A stretch of 6,978 nt of DNA from Methanosarcina sp. (GCA_013330315.1 DUIO01000309.1:1-6978), one strand, 5' to 3'; counted from the stretch's first letter, positions 1 to 5,602 are shown. Numbers and translations: made by a program. Notes: generated from the sequence alone by a model not told the origin.

Positions 1-178
1 CTCCTGCGTCGAGCGTGACAAGACAGACTTGGTAAAGCGAATGACGTTGAGTCGGTTAGAGAATTTATAGCTATTTTTTCGGCTCTCACTAGTGAAGTTC
101 GCTATTTTAACTTATAAGTTAGTCCTCTTGAGCGAAGCGAAAAGGACTGCGTACTCCCGAGGCGCAATTCGGGGAAAG
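1..178 (+). repeat. Dispersed repeat, copy A (left end cut by window)
   Basis: The segment opening with GAGCGTGACAAGACAGAC (10-27), then GGTAAAGCGAATGACGTT, then a TTTTTTCGGCTCT stretch, then GTCCTCTTGAGCGAAGCG, recurs in the same order and orientation at 3255-3420. Parts of it recur at 1141-1240 and 2467-2540. The right part can fold into two hairpins: GTCCT/AGGAC around GAGCGAAGCG (121-146), and CCCGA/TCGGG (156-173). It ends just before the mntA promoter. A reading frame runs through it into mntA, but the other copies carry indels, so I treat the repeat as non-coding. Confidence 0.8.
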
Positions 179-187
179 TTTAAATTG
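176..187 (+). promoter_or_regulatory. Candidate BRE/TATA promoter of mntA-hepT
   Basis: An A-rich BRE-like run (GGAAAG) directly precedes TTTAAATT (179-186). The TATA-like centre is about 26 bases upstream of the ATG at 209, the usual archaeal TATA-to-start distance. This would give a leaderless or nearly leaderless mRNA and fits the absence of a Shine-Dalgarno before 209. It abuts the end of repeat copy A. Inferred from position and composition only. Confidence 0.4.
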
Positions 188-208
188 AAATTAAAGAAAT
201 ATATCAAC

Positions 209-505
209 ATGCAAACCGCAGAAGAAAGGGAAGAGCTGTTTCGCAAGATTTCCTCTTTTCTAAAAAAATATGGGGCAACCAGAGTATCCGTTTTCGGATC
301 TTATGTTAGGGGTGAAGAGAAACCGGAAAGCGATATAGATGTTCTGGTTGAGTTTGCTGAACGGAAAAGCCTGCTGACCCTTGTTAATATTGAACTGGAA
401 CTTTCCGATTACCTGGGGATAAAAGTTGATCTGCTAACTGAAAAATCGATAAGTCCCTATCTGATAGATGGAATTAAAAAAGAAGCCAGAGTGATCTCGG
501 AATGA
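209..505 (+). CDS. mntA: MNT-type nucleotidyltransferase antitoxin (MntA-like)
   Basis: A 98-residue minimal nucleotidyltransferase. The signature is FGSYVRGEEKPESDIDVLVEF-like, broken here as G30-S31, ten residues, then D42-x-D44 (GSX10DXD). A third acidic residue, D74, lies in KVDLL. These are the metal and nucleotide ligands of the polymerase-beta superfamily. In characterised MntA-HepT pairs the antitoxin transfers AMP groups to a tyrosine near the HEPN active site and silences the RNase; that role is inferred here from family knowledge. I chose the ATG at 209 because the GTG-started extension to 92 reads through repeat copy A, whereas 98 residues is the normal family size. No Shine-Dalgarno is visible, and a TATA-like box sits at leaderless distance. 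The stop overlaps the next gene as ATGA, so the two genes are translationally coupled. Confidence 0.9.
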   Translation: MQTAEEREELFRKISSFLKKYGATRVSVFGSYVRGEEKPESDIDVLVEFAERKSLLTLVNIELELSDYLGIKVDLLTEKSISPYLIDGIKKEARVISE

Positions 506-852
506 AAAAGGATGATAGGGTATATCTCAGTCATATACTCCAGTCTATTTCCTTAATTGAAAAATACACGGAAAATTTCACCGAAGAAAAGTTTCTATCA
601 AATAGTCTTGTTCAGGACGGTACTATAAGGCAAATCCAGATAATCGGTGAAGCTACTAAAAATCTATCAAAGCCTTTGAGAGAGAAATATCAGCAAATCC
701 ACTGGAGAGGAATAACAGGCATGAGAGACAAACTTGTCCATGATTATTTGGGTGTGGATATTAATGCTGTATGGGACACCGTAAAAGATGATATTCCTGC
801 TCTCAAAAAGGTAGTTTTAAAAATTGTTCAGGATCTTAACGAAAAAGCTTAA
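502..852 (+). CDS. hepT: HEPN-domain (DUF86) RNase toxin, HepT-like
   Basis: A 116-residue all-helical HEPN protein of the DUF86 type. The diagnostic motif RX4HXY is present as R75-DKLV-H80-D-Y82 in MRDKLVHDYLGV; R and H are the predicted RNase residues and the tyrosine is the site AMPylated by the partner MntA in studied systems. An upstream QIIGEATKNLS segment (about 46-56) is also typical of the family. The ATG overlaps the mntA stop by four bases, the usual antitoxin-first order. The length matches the family and no lesion is visible, so toxin and antitoxin both look intact. The likely cellular role is growth arrest under stress or during phage infection through RNA cleavage. The exact RNA target cannot be read from the sequence. 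Confidence 0.9.
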   Translation: MKKDDRVYLSHILQSISLIEKYTENFTEEKFLSNSLVQDGTIRQIQIIGEATKNLSKPLREKYQQIHWRGITGMRDKLVHDYLGVDINAVWDTVKDDIPALKKVVLKIVQDLNEKA

Positions 853-853
853 T

Positions 854-866
854 CTTTTTTGCTTTA
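854..866 (+). terminator. Possible T-run terminator after hepT
   Basis: A TCTTTTTTGCTTT stretch follows the hepT stop directly. Archaeal RNA polymerase commonly terminates at such T-runs without a hairpin. There is no further support. Confidence 0.3.
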
Positions 867-884
867 AGTTAGAAGGGATCTTTC

Positions 885-930
885 CACCGAGCGCTAGCTC
901 GGGCCAGTCCCAAAAAGCAAAAAAGAAGAC
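885..930. repeat. Repeat fragment forming an inverted repeat with copy B
   Basis: It contains the perfect palindrome CCGAGC-GCTA-GCTCGG (887-902) followed by GGCCAGTCCCAAAAAGC. Reverse-complemented, the stretch after the palindrome reads TTTTGGGACTGGCC, which matches 1123-1136 at the left end of copy B and, less closely, 3244-3257 in copy D. It can be an inverted scrap of the repeat's left end, or a true right end, because GAGCGCAGCTCGGGC also occurs at the right end of copy D. Together with copy A it brackets the mntA-hepT operon. Confidence 0.6.
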
Positions 931-959
931 CAATTTTTATCACATCGAAATTTTCAAGT

Positions 960-1245
960 GTTCGATTTTAGAAAAAAGAACATTGAATTCTGTTATCTCA
1001 AAGAAAAAAGACTTTGATGATCCCGAAAATGTAAAAATAAACGTGAAAGGCTTTTTTAAGCCTAAATTCAACAACTTTCTCTGATTCTAAAAACAAGATA
1101 GCATCAATTTTCTCTTTTTCTTCGTTTTGGGACTGGCCGCTCTCCTGCGTCGAGCGTGACAAGACAGACCCGGTAAAGTGAATGACGTTTTACTGGTTGA
1201 AGTCGTCTCTAATTTTTGGCTTCTATTAACAGTAAATACCTCAAA
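960..1245 (+). repeat. Dispersed repeat, copy B (left part only)
   Basis: Bases 1141-1190 closely match 1-50 and 3261-3310, including GTCGAGCGTGACAAGACAG. Weaker but collinear similarity with copy D extends left: ATTTTA, CATTGAA, CAAAGAAAA, AAAATG and AAATAAACG occur in the same order in both (about 964-1043 and 3083-3168). Similarity fades after the TTTTTGGCTTCTATT stretch near 1240, so the right part with the CCTCTTGAGCGAAGCG hairpin is missing here. That part appears as copy C beyond the Fic remnant. A local hairpin AGGCTT/AAGCCT (1048-1063) lies inside. Boundaries are approximate. Confidence 0.7.
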
Positions 1246-1288
1246 AAGTAAAGAACATAAGTAATTTGCGTAAATAATATATTTAACA

Positions 1289-1376
1289 AATAGCTTTTGA
1301 ATCGCTTTTGAATAGCTTTTGAATAGCTTTTGAATAGCTTTTGAATAGCTTTTGAATCGCTTTTGAATAGCTTTTG
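1289..1376. repeat. Minisatellite, 8 tandem copies of an 11-bp unit
   Basis: The unit AATAGCTTTTG is repeated eight times without gaps. Units 2 (1300-1310) and 7 (1355-1365) share the same variant, AATCGCTTTTG; the other six are identical. It lies 14 bases past the 3' end of the Fic remnant and between the two halves of a dispersed repeat. The 100-residue minus-strand frame through it (YSKAIQKLF-type repeats) is only the tandem array read in frame and has no support as a gene. Confidence 0.95.
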
Positions 1377-1389
1377 AATGGCCCAACAC

Positions 1390-2327
1390 TTAGAAAGTAA
1401 GCACGTAAATTATTTGCTGGCCTTTTTTGCCTTTTTGCTTGAGGACATTCTTATCATCATATCCTGAAGATCCCGGTTTGCTGTTGGCTGGCTAACGTCA
1501 CAAAGTTCCTGGTACTCTTTATTTGTGATCCGGCATTTTTCTTTAAGGTATCCGACAGCTTTTGTCTGACGGCTGCTCAATCCTATCTGCCCAATTTTTT
1601 TTCATGGAACGGTCATTACTCAGCTTTTTGACTGTTTTTTCCACTCTTGAGATTTCTACCGCAATGCCGAAGAGGAAATATTCAAGCCATCCCGTAAGCT
1701 CCCCTCCTTTTGCATCGGCATCGGCAAGCGCTGAATAGTAAGCCTGGCGGTCTTCGTTGTAATATTCCTCAAGGGCGAAAAATTTCTTTGTATCAAAGCC
1801 TCTTTTTGTCAGAATAAGTGTGGAAAGAGCTCTTGCAGTCCTGCCGTTGCCATCAAGGAAGGGATGGATTCGGGCAATTTCATAATGGGCTATTCCGGCC
1901 TGTACAGCAGGCATAAGGTCTAAAGCTTCTGCACTGTTTAGCAATTCAAGAAGAGATCTGGTGAGCAAAGGAACTGTTTCAGGTTCCGGTGGAGTATAGG
2001 TAATATTACCGGTTTTCGGGTTTCCGACAACCACCCTGATTTTCCGATAATCCCCTGCAGAGGAGTCTGGCAAGATATCTTTTACCGTAAGTCTATGGAT
2101 CTCGAGGAAAATCTCTTCGGCAATTGCATTACTTTCTTCCAGGCTATCGTGAGCTTGTTTCCTTCTATACTTGTTGTGTGATGAGTCTGCTTTATTAGGG
2201 CTTCTCGCTGGAGCTGCTTTTCCCATGCCGGAATGAGAGGACTATTCATAATAACCTCCCTGGCAGCCTGGATTTTTGCAAGCAAACGTACGATCTTATT
2301 TGTATATTTAAAATTAGGCTGAAACAC
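1390..2327 (-). pseudogene. Fic-family AMP-transferase, frameshifted pseudogene
   Basis: Pieces in three or more frames rebuild one Fic protein. Piece 1, from a GTG at 2327, carries FQPNFKYT and the inhibitory-helix motif TTSIEGNKLT, typical of class II Fic proteins (N-terminal inhibitor). Piece 2 (about 2160-1600) carries the core, including YTPP and the catalytic HPFLDGNGRTAR, with the EEYYNEDRQAYYSAL helix after it. Pieces 3 and 4 encode the C-terminal winged helix (IGQIGLSSRQTKAVGYLKE, then ITNKEYQELCDVSQPTANRD, then DDKNVLKQKGKKGQQIIYVL and TAA at 1390). Frames change near 2150-2165, in an 8-A tract at 1595-1602, and near 1457. Only about 35 bases separate the IEGNKLT codons from the IFLEIHRL codons, where family members usually have some 40-50 residues, so an internal deletion is likely. 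The 8-A shift alone could be a sequencing error; all lesions together argue for a dead gene. Confidence 0.88.
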
Positions 2328-2457
2328 GCTAATTTTCCAATTTTTGTCCCTATTAAAGGAGTTACTCTTTTCATTATTAACTTAGCGATACTTTATTTCA
2401 GATCCAGAGAAACTTAAGAATATTAATGGGGACTGCTACCTGAGGTAAAAACTATGC
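2328..2457. other. Upstream region of the Fic remnant, no gene seen
   Basis: About 130 bases of AT-rich DNA separate the Fic start from repeat copy C. An ATG at 2453 opens a 34-codon frame, but that frame simply reads repeat copy C and is not a credible gene. Confidence 0.5.
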
Positions 2458-2545
2458 GGTTAAACCATTCTAAATTAGTCCTCTTGAGCGAAGCGAAAAG
2501 GACCTCGTGCTCCCGAAGCGAAACTCGGGAAGCGAAATCCGGATG
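2458..2545 (+). repeat. Dispersed repeat, copy C (right part only)
   Basis: CTAAATTAGTCCTCTTGAGC (2470-2489), then GAAGCGAAAAGGACCTCGTG, matches copies A and D. CCCGAAGCGAAACTCGGG (2513-2530) forms a CCCGA/TCGGG hairpin, as in copy A. The left part of the repeat is absent here but present as copy B, on the other side of the Fic remnant. Read together, B plus C make up roughly one full repeat like copy D. Confidence 0.75.
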
Positions 2546-2565
2546 GCAAAACTCATGAAGCAGAA

Positions 2566-2851
2566 CTAAGAAGAAAAATAATTGTCAAATATACAGGTAG
2601 TATGATATGGGGATCGGGCATCCGGATATTGGGGAGTTGGGGGGGTATGGGGTTATTAAAAAGAGTTAAAAACAAGTCTTTAATGACCTGCCCAGATGCC
2701 CAGTATTCTAGTTGATTTAATGATATATATAATTAAAGATCAGCCTTTTATTCCTAAAGTACCATTTAGAGGGGGCTGCGGCCTGAAAACTAAAAATTGA
2801 GCCATTGATCTTCTCCGAACCTGTATATTTGATAATTATTTTTCTTCATAG
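2566..2851. mobile_element. MITE-like element, 33-bp terminal inverted repeats
   Basis: Bases 2566-2598 and the reverse complement of 2819-2851 match at 31 of 33 positions; the core GAAGAAAAATAATT and TCAAATATACAGGT is shared and only positions 4 and 19 differ. If the outermost TA on each side (2567-2568 and 2849-2850) is a target duplication, the mobile unit is 2569-2848 (280 bp). A TA duplication would suit the IS630/Tc1-mariner group, but TA is too short to be decisive. The interior has no convincing ORF; it has a G-rich run (2619-2651) and a short inverted pair TCTTTAAT/ATTAAAGA. I cannot name a parent insertion sequence. Confidence 0.75.
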
Positions 2852-3082
2852 AAAACCGTATTTGCTATTTTTAACATGTCATTAAGTATTTTTTGGCTCT
2901 TCGCTGTTCCGAGTGGGTAACTTCCATTCATCTCCCGAATGTTAAAGTAGCATATCTAAAATTTAAAAACATTTGTTGTTGAAAATTACGTTTAAGCTTG
3001 ATGTTTCTCTGATCGGCCTTACCGCTTTTAAACCAGGCAATCATTTTCGACCCATAAAGAACAGCGACGAGCTTATTTTTTC
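2852..3082. other. Intergenic stretch without a supportable gene
   Basis: Between the MITE and repeat copy D lie about 230 bases of AT-rich DNA. A minus-strand frame of about 48 codons reads through here (LVAVLYGSKMIAWFKSGK near 3070-3020), but it has no clear start, Shine-Dalgarno or recognised motif. I leave it uncalled. Confidence 0.4.
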
Positions 3083-3507
3083 ATTTTAAAAAGCGAAGCA
3101 TTGAACATCATTTGATCGCAAAGAAAAGCTTTTGCGAGCCATAAAATGCAAAAAAATAAAAAATAAACGACTTTTTGGAAAATAAAATCCAGTAAATTTC
3201 TTTTTTTTCAAAAAACAGGAGAGATACTAATCTTTTCTTTTTTCGTTTTGGGAAGGACCGCTCTCCTCTATCGAGCGTGACAAGACAGACTCGGTAAAGC
3301 TAATGGCATTGCATCAGTCAGAGATTTTAGAACTAGATTTTTCGGTTCTTATTGTTAAAGTTCACTATTTTAACTTCTAAATTAGTTCTCTTGAGTGAGC
3401 GAAGCGAGTGAAAAGGACCTCGTGCTATTATACTTGCAGTAACTCCCATGAGATCTTCTATTTCATGTTATTCCGAAGCAAAACTCGCGGAGCGCAGCTC
3501 GGGCAGA
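3083..3507 (+). repeat. Dispersed repeat, copy D (nearly full, with 45-bp insert)
   Basis: This is the most complete copy. It has the left region shared with copy B, the core TCGAGCGTGACAAGACAGAC (3270-3289), the TTTTTCGGTTCTTATTG stretch, CTATTTTAACTTCTAAATTAG, and the hairpin region with an expanded GAGTGAGCGAAGCGAGTG. After CTCGTGCT (3419-3426) about 45 bases (3427-3471), absent from copies A and C, separate it from CCGAAGCAAAACTCGCGG. Near its left end TTATTTTTTCATTTTA (3073-3088) and TAAAATGCAAAAAAATAA (3142-3159) form a strong imperfect inverted repeat with a spacer of about 53 bases. Confidence 0.75.
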
Positions 3508-3595
3508 GAATTTGGTGCAACATTATGGATTTTTTGATATAATATTTCTCTAGCAACTCGAAAATACATATTTTCTCTATTTTTGGTGCTAATTC

Positions 3596-3610
3596 CTATA
3601 AATATATATT
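3596..3610 (+). promoter_or_regulatory. Candidate TATA box upstream of the zinc-ribbon gene
   Basis: CTATAAATATATATT is the best TATA-like string between repeat copy D and the gene at 3738. It would place transcription start near 3625-3630 and leave a leader of about 110 bases holding the palindrome at 3663-3679. The whole 3510-3737 interval is very AT-rich, so chance matches are likely. No gene is seen in that interval. Confidence 0.25.
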
Positions 3611-3662
3611 AGTATTTAGCTATATAGATTTTAAATTAATGAATATTTGCGGACAAAATATT

Positions 3663-3694
3663 TATCTTATCGTAAGATATATCTGGATCTTATC
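3663..3694 (+). promoter_or_regulatory. Palindrome plus half-site, candidate operator
   Basis: TATCTTA-TCG-TAAGATA (3663-3679) is a perfect 7-bp inverted repeat. A further ATCTTATC, matching one arm, occurs at 3687-3694. They lie 45-75 bases ahead of the predicted start at 3738. This could bind a dimeric regulator or fold in the leader RNA. There is no direct support beyond the symmetry. Confidence 0.3.
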
Positions 3695-3737
3695 TGAGAA
3701 AAAAGGCTAATCTAATAAGACTCAGGTTGTTGGCCTA

Positions 3738-4676
3738 TTGTCAAAAGATACCGGGTTTATAAGACTTTCAGAAAATAACCACAAAAGCATTATTAATGAT
3801 ATTTATTTCAAGCCCTACTTTGCAGGACTATTATTTCCTTTTTTTATATATACTGCGTGTCCTGTTCTCAAAAAAACCATGGGTGCGTCATTTGTTGGAG
3901 GTTTTTTGATATTTATTGCAGTAATTGCTATCTTTTTAAAGTTAACTAGAAAAACCGAATATATCAGGTTTCCTCCAGGTTCTTATCAGGCTCCGTATGA
4001 AGGCATCTGCTATAAGATAAACCCGTACAGCGATACGGTGGAAACGACCCAAAAGCTAAGTGTCAAATATAGTTCTCAGGAAAAGAAAAAAACTATTAAT
4101 TTGGTCAACTGGGTTGGAGAAGAAGAAATCCAAAAAAGGTCTAAACTTTTATCTAAGCTTGCCCTTGTTTTTTTAATATTGTCCTTTACTATTATGTTTT
4201 TTCCCCATAAATACGGTGGTTTTCGATCGGCTGGAATTACCCTTACATTTCTGATGGGAATCGTTTCTTTGTATCTGAGTATTAACTATGACTCTGCAAT
4301 GGAATATTACATGGATTCTTACTGTAAAAACTGCGGCCAGCATCTCGTTCTAGAGGAATTTCAGGTTCCTTTAATGAAAAACAAAAGCCGAAACGATACT
4401 CATGAAACAACACTAACAAGATACTGGCGCTGCAAAAACTGCGGGTATAAAGATATAAAAGTCGAGTCTCAGCATGTAAGTCACCATCAAGGGAAAAAAC
4501 CAGCAAAATCAAAGAGTCACAGGTGTAGACACTGCGGGAGAGTGAGCGCATTAGAAGAATACAGAACCGCTGACATAATAAAAGACTCTTATAGCGAGAT
4601 TAAAAGAAGATACTACAGGTGCAGGTACTGTGGCTACCACGAAATCAAAATAAATGAAGAAATTTACGTCGATTAA
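3738..4676 (+). CDS. Membrane protein with two C-terminal zinc ribbons, unknown function
   Basis: A 312-residue protein of a family I do not recognise by name. Hydrophobic segments at about 27-44, 50-68, 138-155 and 166-184 predict four membrane helices, with a hydrophilic stretch of about 70 residues between the second and third. The C-terminal third holds two zinc-ribbon modules of the same layout: C196-x2-C199 with C232-x2-C235, and C263-x2-C266 with C295-x2-C298. Each pair carries an EE(F/Y) motif after the first knuckle and an RYW/YYRC-x-x-CGY second knuckle, so the module looks internally duplicated. A basic linker (GKKPAKSKSHR) joins them. The start is TTG at 3738: the frame is closed by TAA at 3708 and has no ATG before residue 48, with only a weak AGGT 10 bases upstream. 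The next gene is a shortened paralogue. Ion binding is seen; a role in nucleic-acid or protein binding at the membrane is only a guess. Confidence 0.8.
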   Translation: MSKDTGFIRLSENNHKSIINDIYFKPYFAGLLFPFFIYTACPVLKKTMGASFVGGFLIFIAVIAIFLKLTRKTEYIRFPPGSYQAPYEGICYKINPYSDTVETTQKLSVKYSSQEKKKTINLVNWVGEEEIQKRSKLLSKLALVFLILSFTIMFFPHKYGGFRSAGITLTFLMGIVSLYLSINYDSAMEYYMDSYCKNCGQHLVLEEFQVPLMKNKSRNDTHETTLTRYWRCKNCGYKDIKVESQHVSHHQGKKPAKSKSHRCRHCGRVSALEEYRTADIIKDSYSEIKRRYYRCRYCGYHEIKINEEIYVD

Positions 4677-4783
4677 ATAGATTCATTATAGAATTTGAGA
4701 AGAGTAGCAAAGTAGAAACCTAAGTTACCCAGATAAATTTTAAGGAAAATAGCACTGTTATAAAAAATATAAGATTAACATGA

Positions 4784-4972
4784 CGGTTTTGGACTAACAT
4801 ATGGGCAGGGGATGAGATATCGGATGATATAAAGCGTCTGGGATTTTCACAAGGAAAACATAAAAGATGTCCGGATAACTCTTGCTACGAACTGAACACC
4901 TACACCGAAACGTTAACAATTACCTCAAGAGAAGAAATTCTCCCGCACATTGATGAAGAAGAAGCTGCTTGT
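4784..4972 (+). pseudogene. In-frame coding remnant upstream of the second zinc-ribbon gene
   Basis: The frame of the 4973 gene stays open back to a TGA at 4781, and its translation still resembles the first protein. CYELNTYTETLTIT here corresponds to CYKINPYSDTVETTQ (residues 91-105) there, and the acidic stretch before EKWGEKRARIYGDLLESL corresponds to NWVGEEEIQKRSKLLSKL. There is no ATG, GTG or TTG in this frame between 4784 and 4972. The first two membrane helices of the paralogue have no counterpart in any frame upstream. So the 5' end of this gene appears deleted. Confidence 0.5.
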
Positions 4973-5602
4973 GTGATTGAAAAATGGGGAGAGAAAAGAG
5001 CTCGGATTTATGGAGATTTGCTCGAGTCTCTAAGTTTGATCCTGTTATTATTTCTAATTATATTATTAATAGCAGTTTGGATATCAGGGAAAAGCTGTGC
5101 TCAGATTTTCCTGAATCAAGCGGGACTTTCAAGTAATATTTTATGGTATTTGATTTTAGCAACAGTTACAGCATTTTTCTTTTTTTGCGGTCTTGGAAGC
5201 AGATATGAGAACGCAGTAAATTACTACATAAGTTCCAGATGTACAAATTGCTCTCGGGATTTTGCTCGAGAAGAATTTAAAAGACCTCTTCTTAAAGAAG
5301 TAAGTACTCCTGAAAAATATGAGATAACGAGGACAAGGTACTGGAAATGTAAATTTTGCGGATTAGAGGATTACAGGACAGAAGAACTCGATTACAATAA
5401 TCACAAAGGCAAAAAAGGTAAACAGAAGAAATCTACCTGTAGAGTATGCAAAAGAGAATTTTCAATGTTGGAGTATAGAGACCCGGATGTAAAAAGAAAA
5501 AGTAATGAAGAAACGACAGTCCGTCACTATAAATGTTTAAATTGCGGTTTTCGGGAAATTACAATAGAGAAGGTGATTCTAGAGGAAGTAAATATCCAGT
5601 AA
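4973..5602 (+). CDS. Paralogous membrane/zinc-ribbon protein, N-terminally shortened
   Basis: The first possible start is a GTG at 4973, giving 209 residues; it has no convincing Shine-Dalgarno. Two membrane helices (about 20-37 and 53-73) match the third and fourth of the preceding protein. Two zinc ribbons follow: C90-x2-C93 with C126-x2-C129, and C156-x2-C159 with C188-x2-C191. The same flanking residues recur (REEFKRPLL, RTRYWKC, MLEYRD, CLNCGFREITIE). The basic linker KGKKGKQKKS mirrors that of the first protein. All eight cysteines are kept despite considerable divergence, which argues that the C-terminal part was under selection. Similarity continues upstream of the GTG, so this is either a gene newly shortened at its 5' end or an early pseudogene. 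Tandem gene duplication is the simplest origin. Confidence 0.65.
   Translation: MIEKWGEKRARIYGDLLESLSLILLLFLIILLIAVWISGKSCAQIFLNQAGLSSNILWYLILATVTAFFFFCGLGSRYENAVNYYISSRCTNCSRDFAREEFKRPLLKEVSTPEKYEITRTRYWKCKFCGLEDYRTEELDYNNHKGKKGKQKKSTCRVCKREFSMLEYRDPDVKRKSNEETTVRHYKCLNCGFREITIEKVILEEVNIQ

Noticed and set aside
92..208. N-terminal extension of the nucleotidyltransferase from a GTG at 92
   Set aside because: It translates repeat copy A. The same repeat elsewhere is out of frame or has indels, and the 98-residue form from 209 has the normal family size.
824..1084. 86-residue plus-strand frame after hepT
   Set aside because: It overlaps the hepT end and reads repeat fragments with low-complexity composition. 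The matching part of copy D carries indels that break the frame.
1289..1376. CRISPR-like array
   Set aside because: The units are 11 bp and directly abutting, with no spacers.
1087..1389. 100-residue minus-strand frame with YSKAIQKLF repeats
   Set aside because: The repeats are the 11-bp minisatellite read in frame, and the remainder reads repeat copy B. No start signal or known motif.
2226..2226. ATG at 2226 on the minus strand as a separate Fic start
   Set aside because: The first 25 or so residues from it (GKAAPARSPNKADSS) are the N-terminal Fic piece read out of frame, so it is not a natural start.
2453..2557. 34-codon plus-strand ORF with a TGAGG ahead of its ATG
   Set aside because: It reads repeat copy C. 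The equivalent region in copies A and D does not keep the frame.
2614..2660. G-rich run in the MITE as a possible G-quadruplex or origin
   Set aside because: There are several G-runs, but spacing is irregular and no origin-associated gene or repeat is near.
4282..4551. 89-residue minus-strand frame
   Set aside because: It lies entirely antisense to the zinc-ribbon region of the 3738 gene, whose coding sense is secured by eight cysteines and a paralogue.
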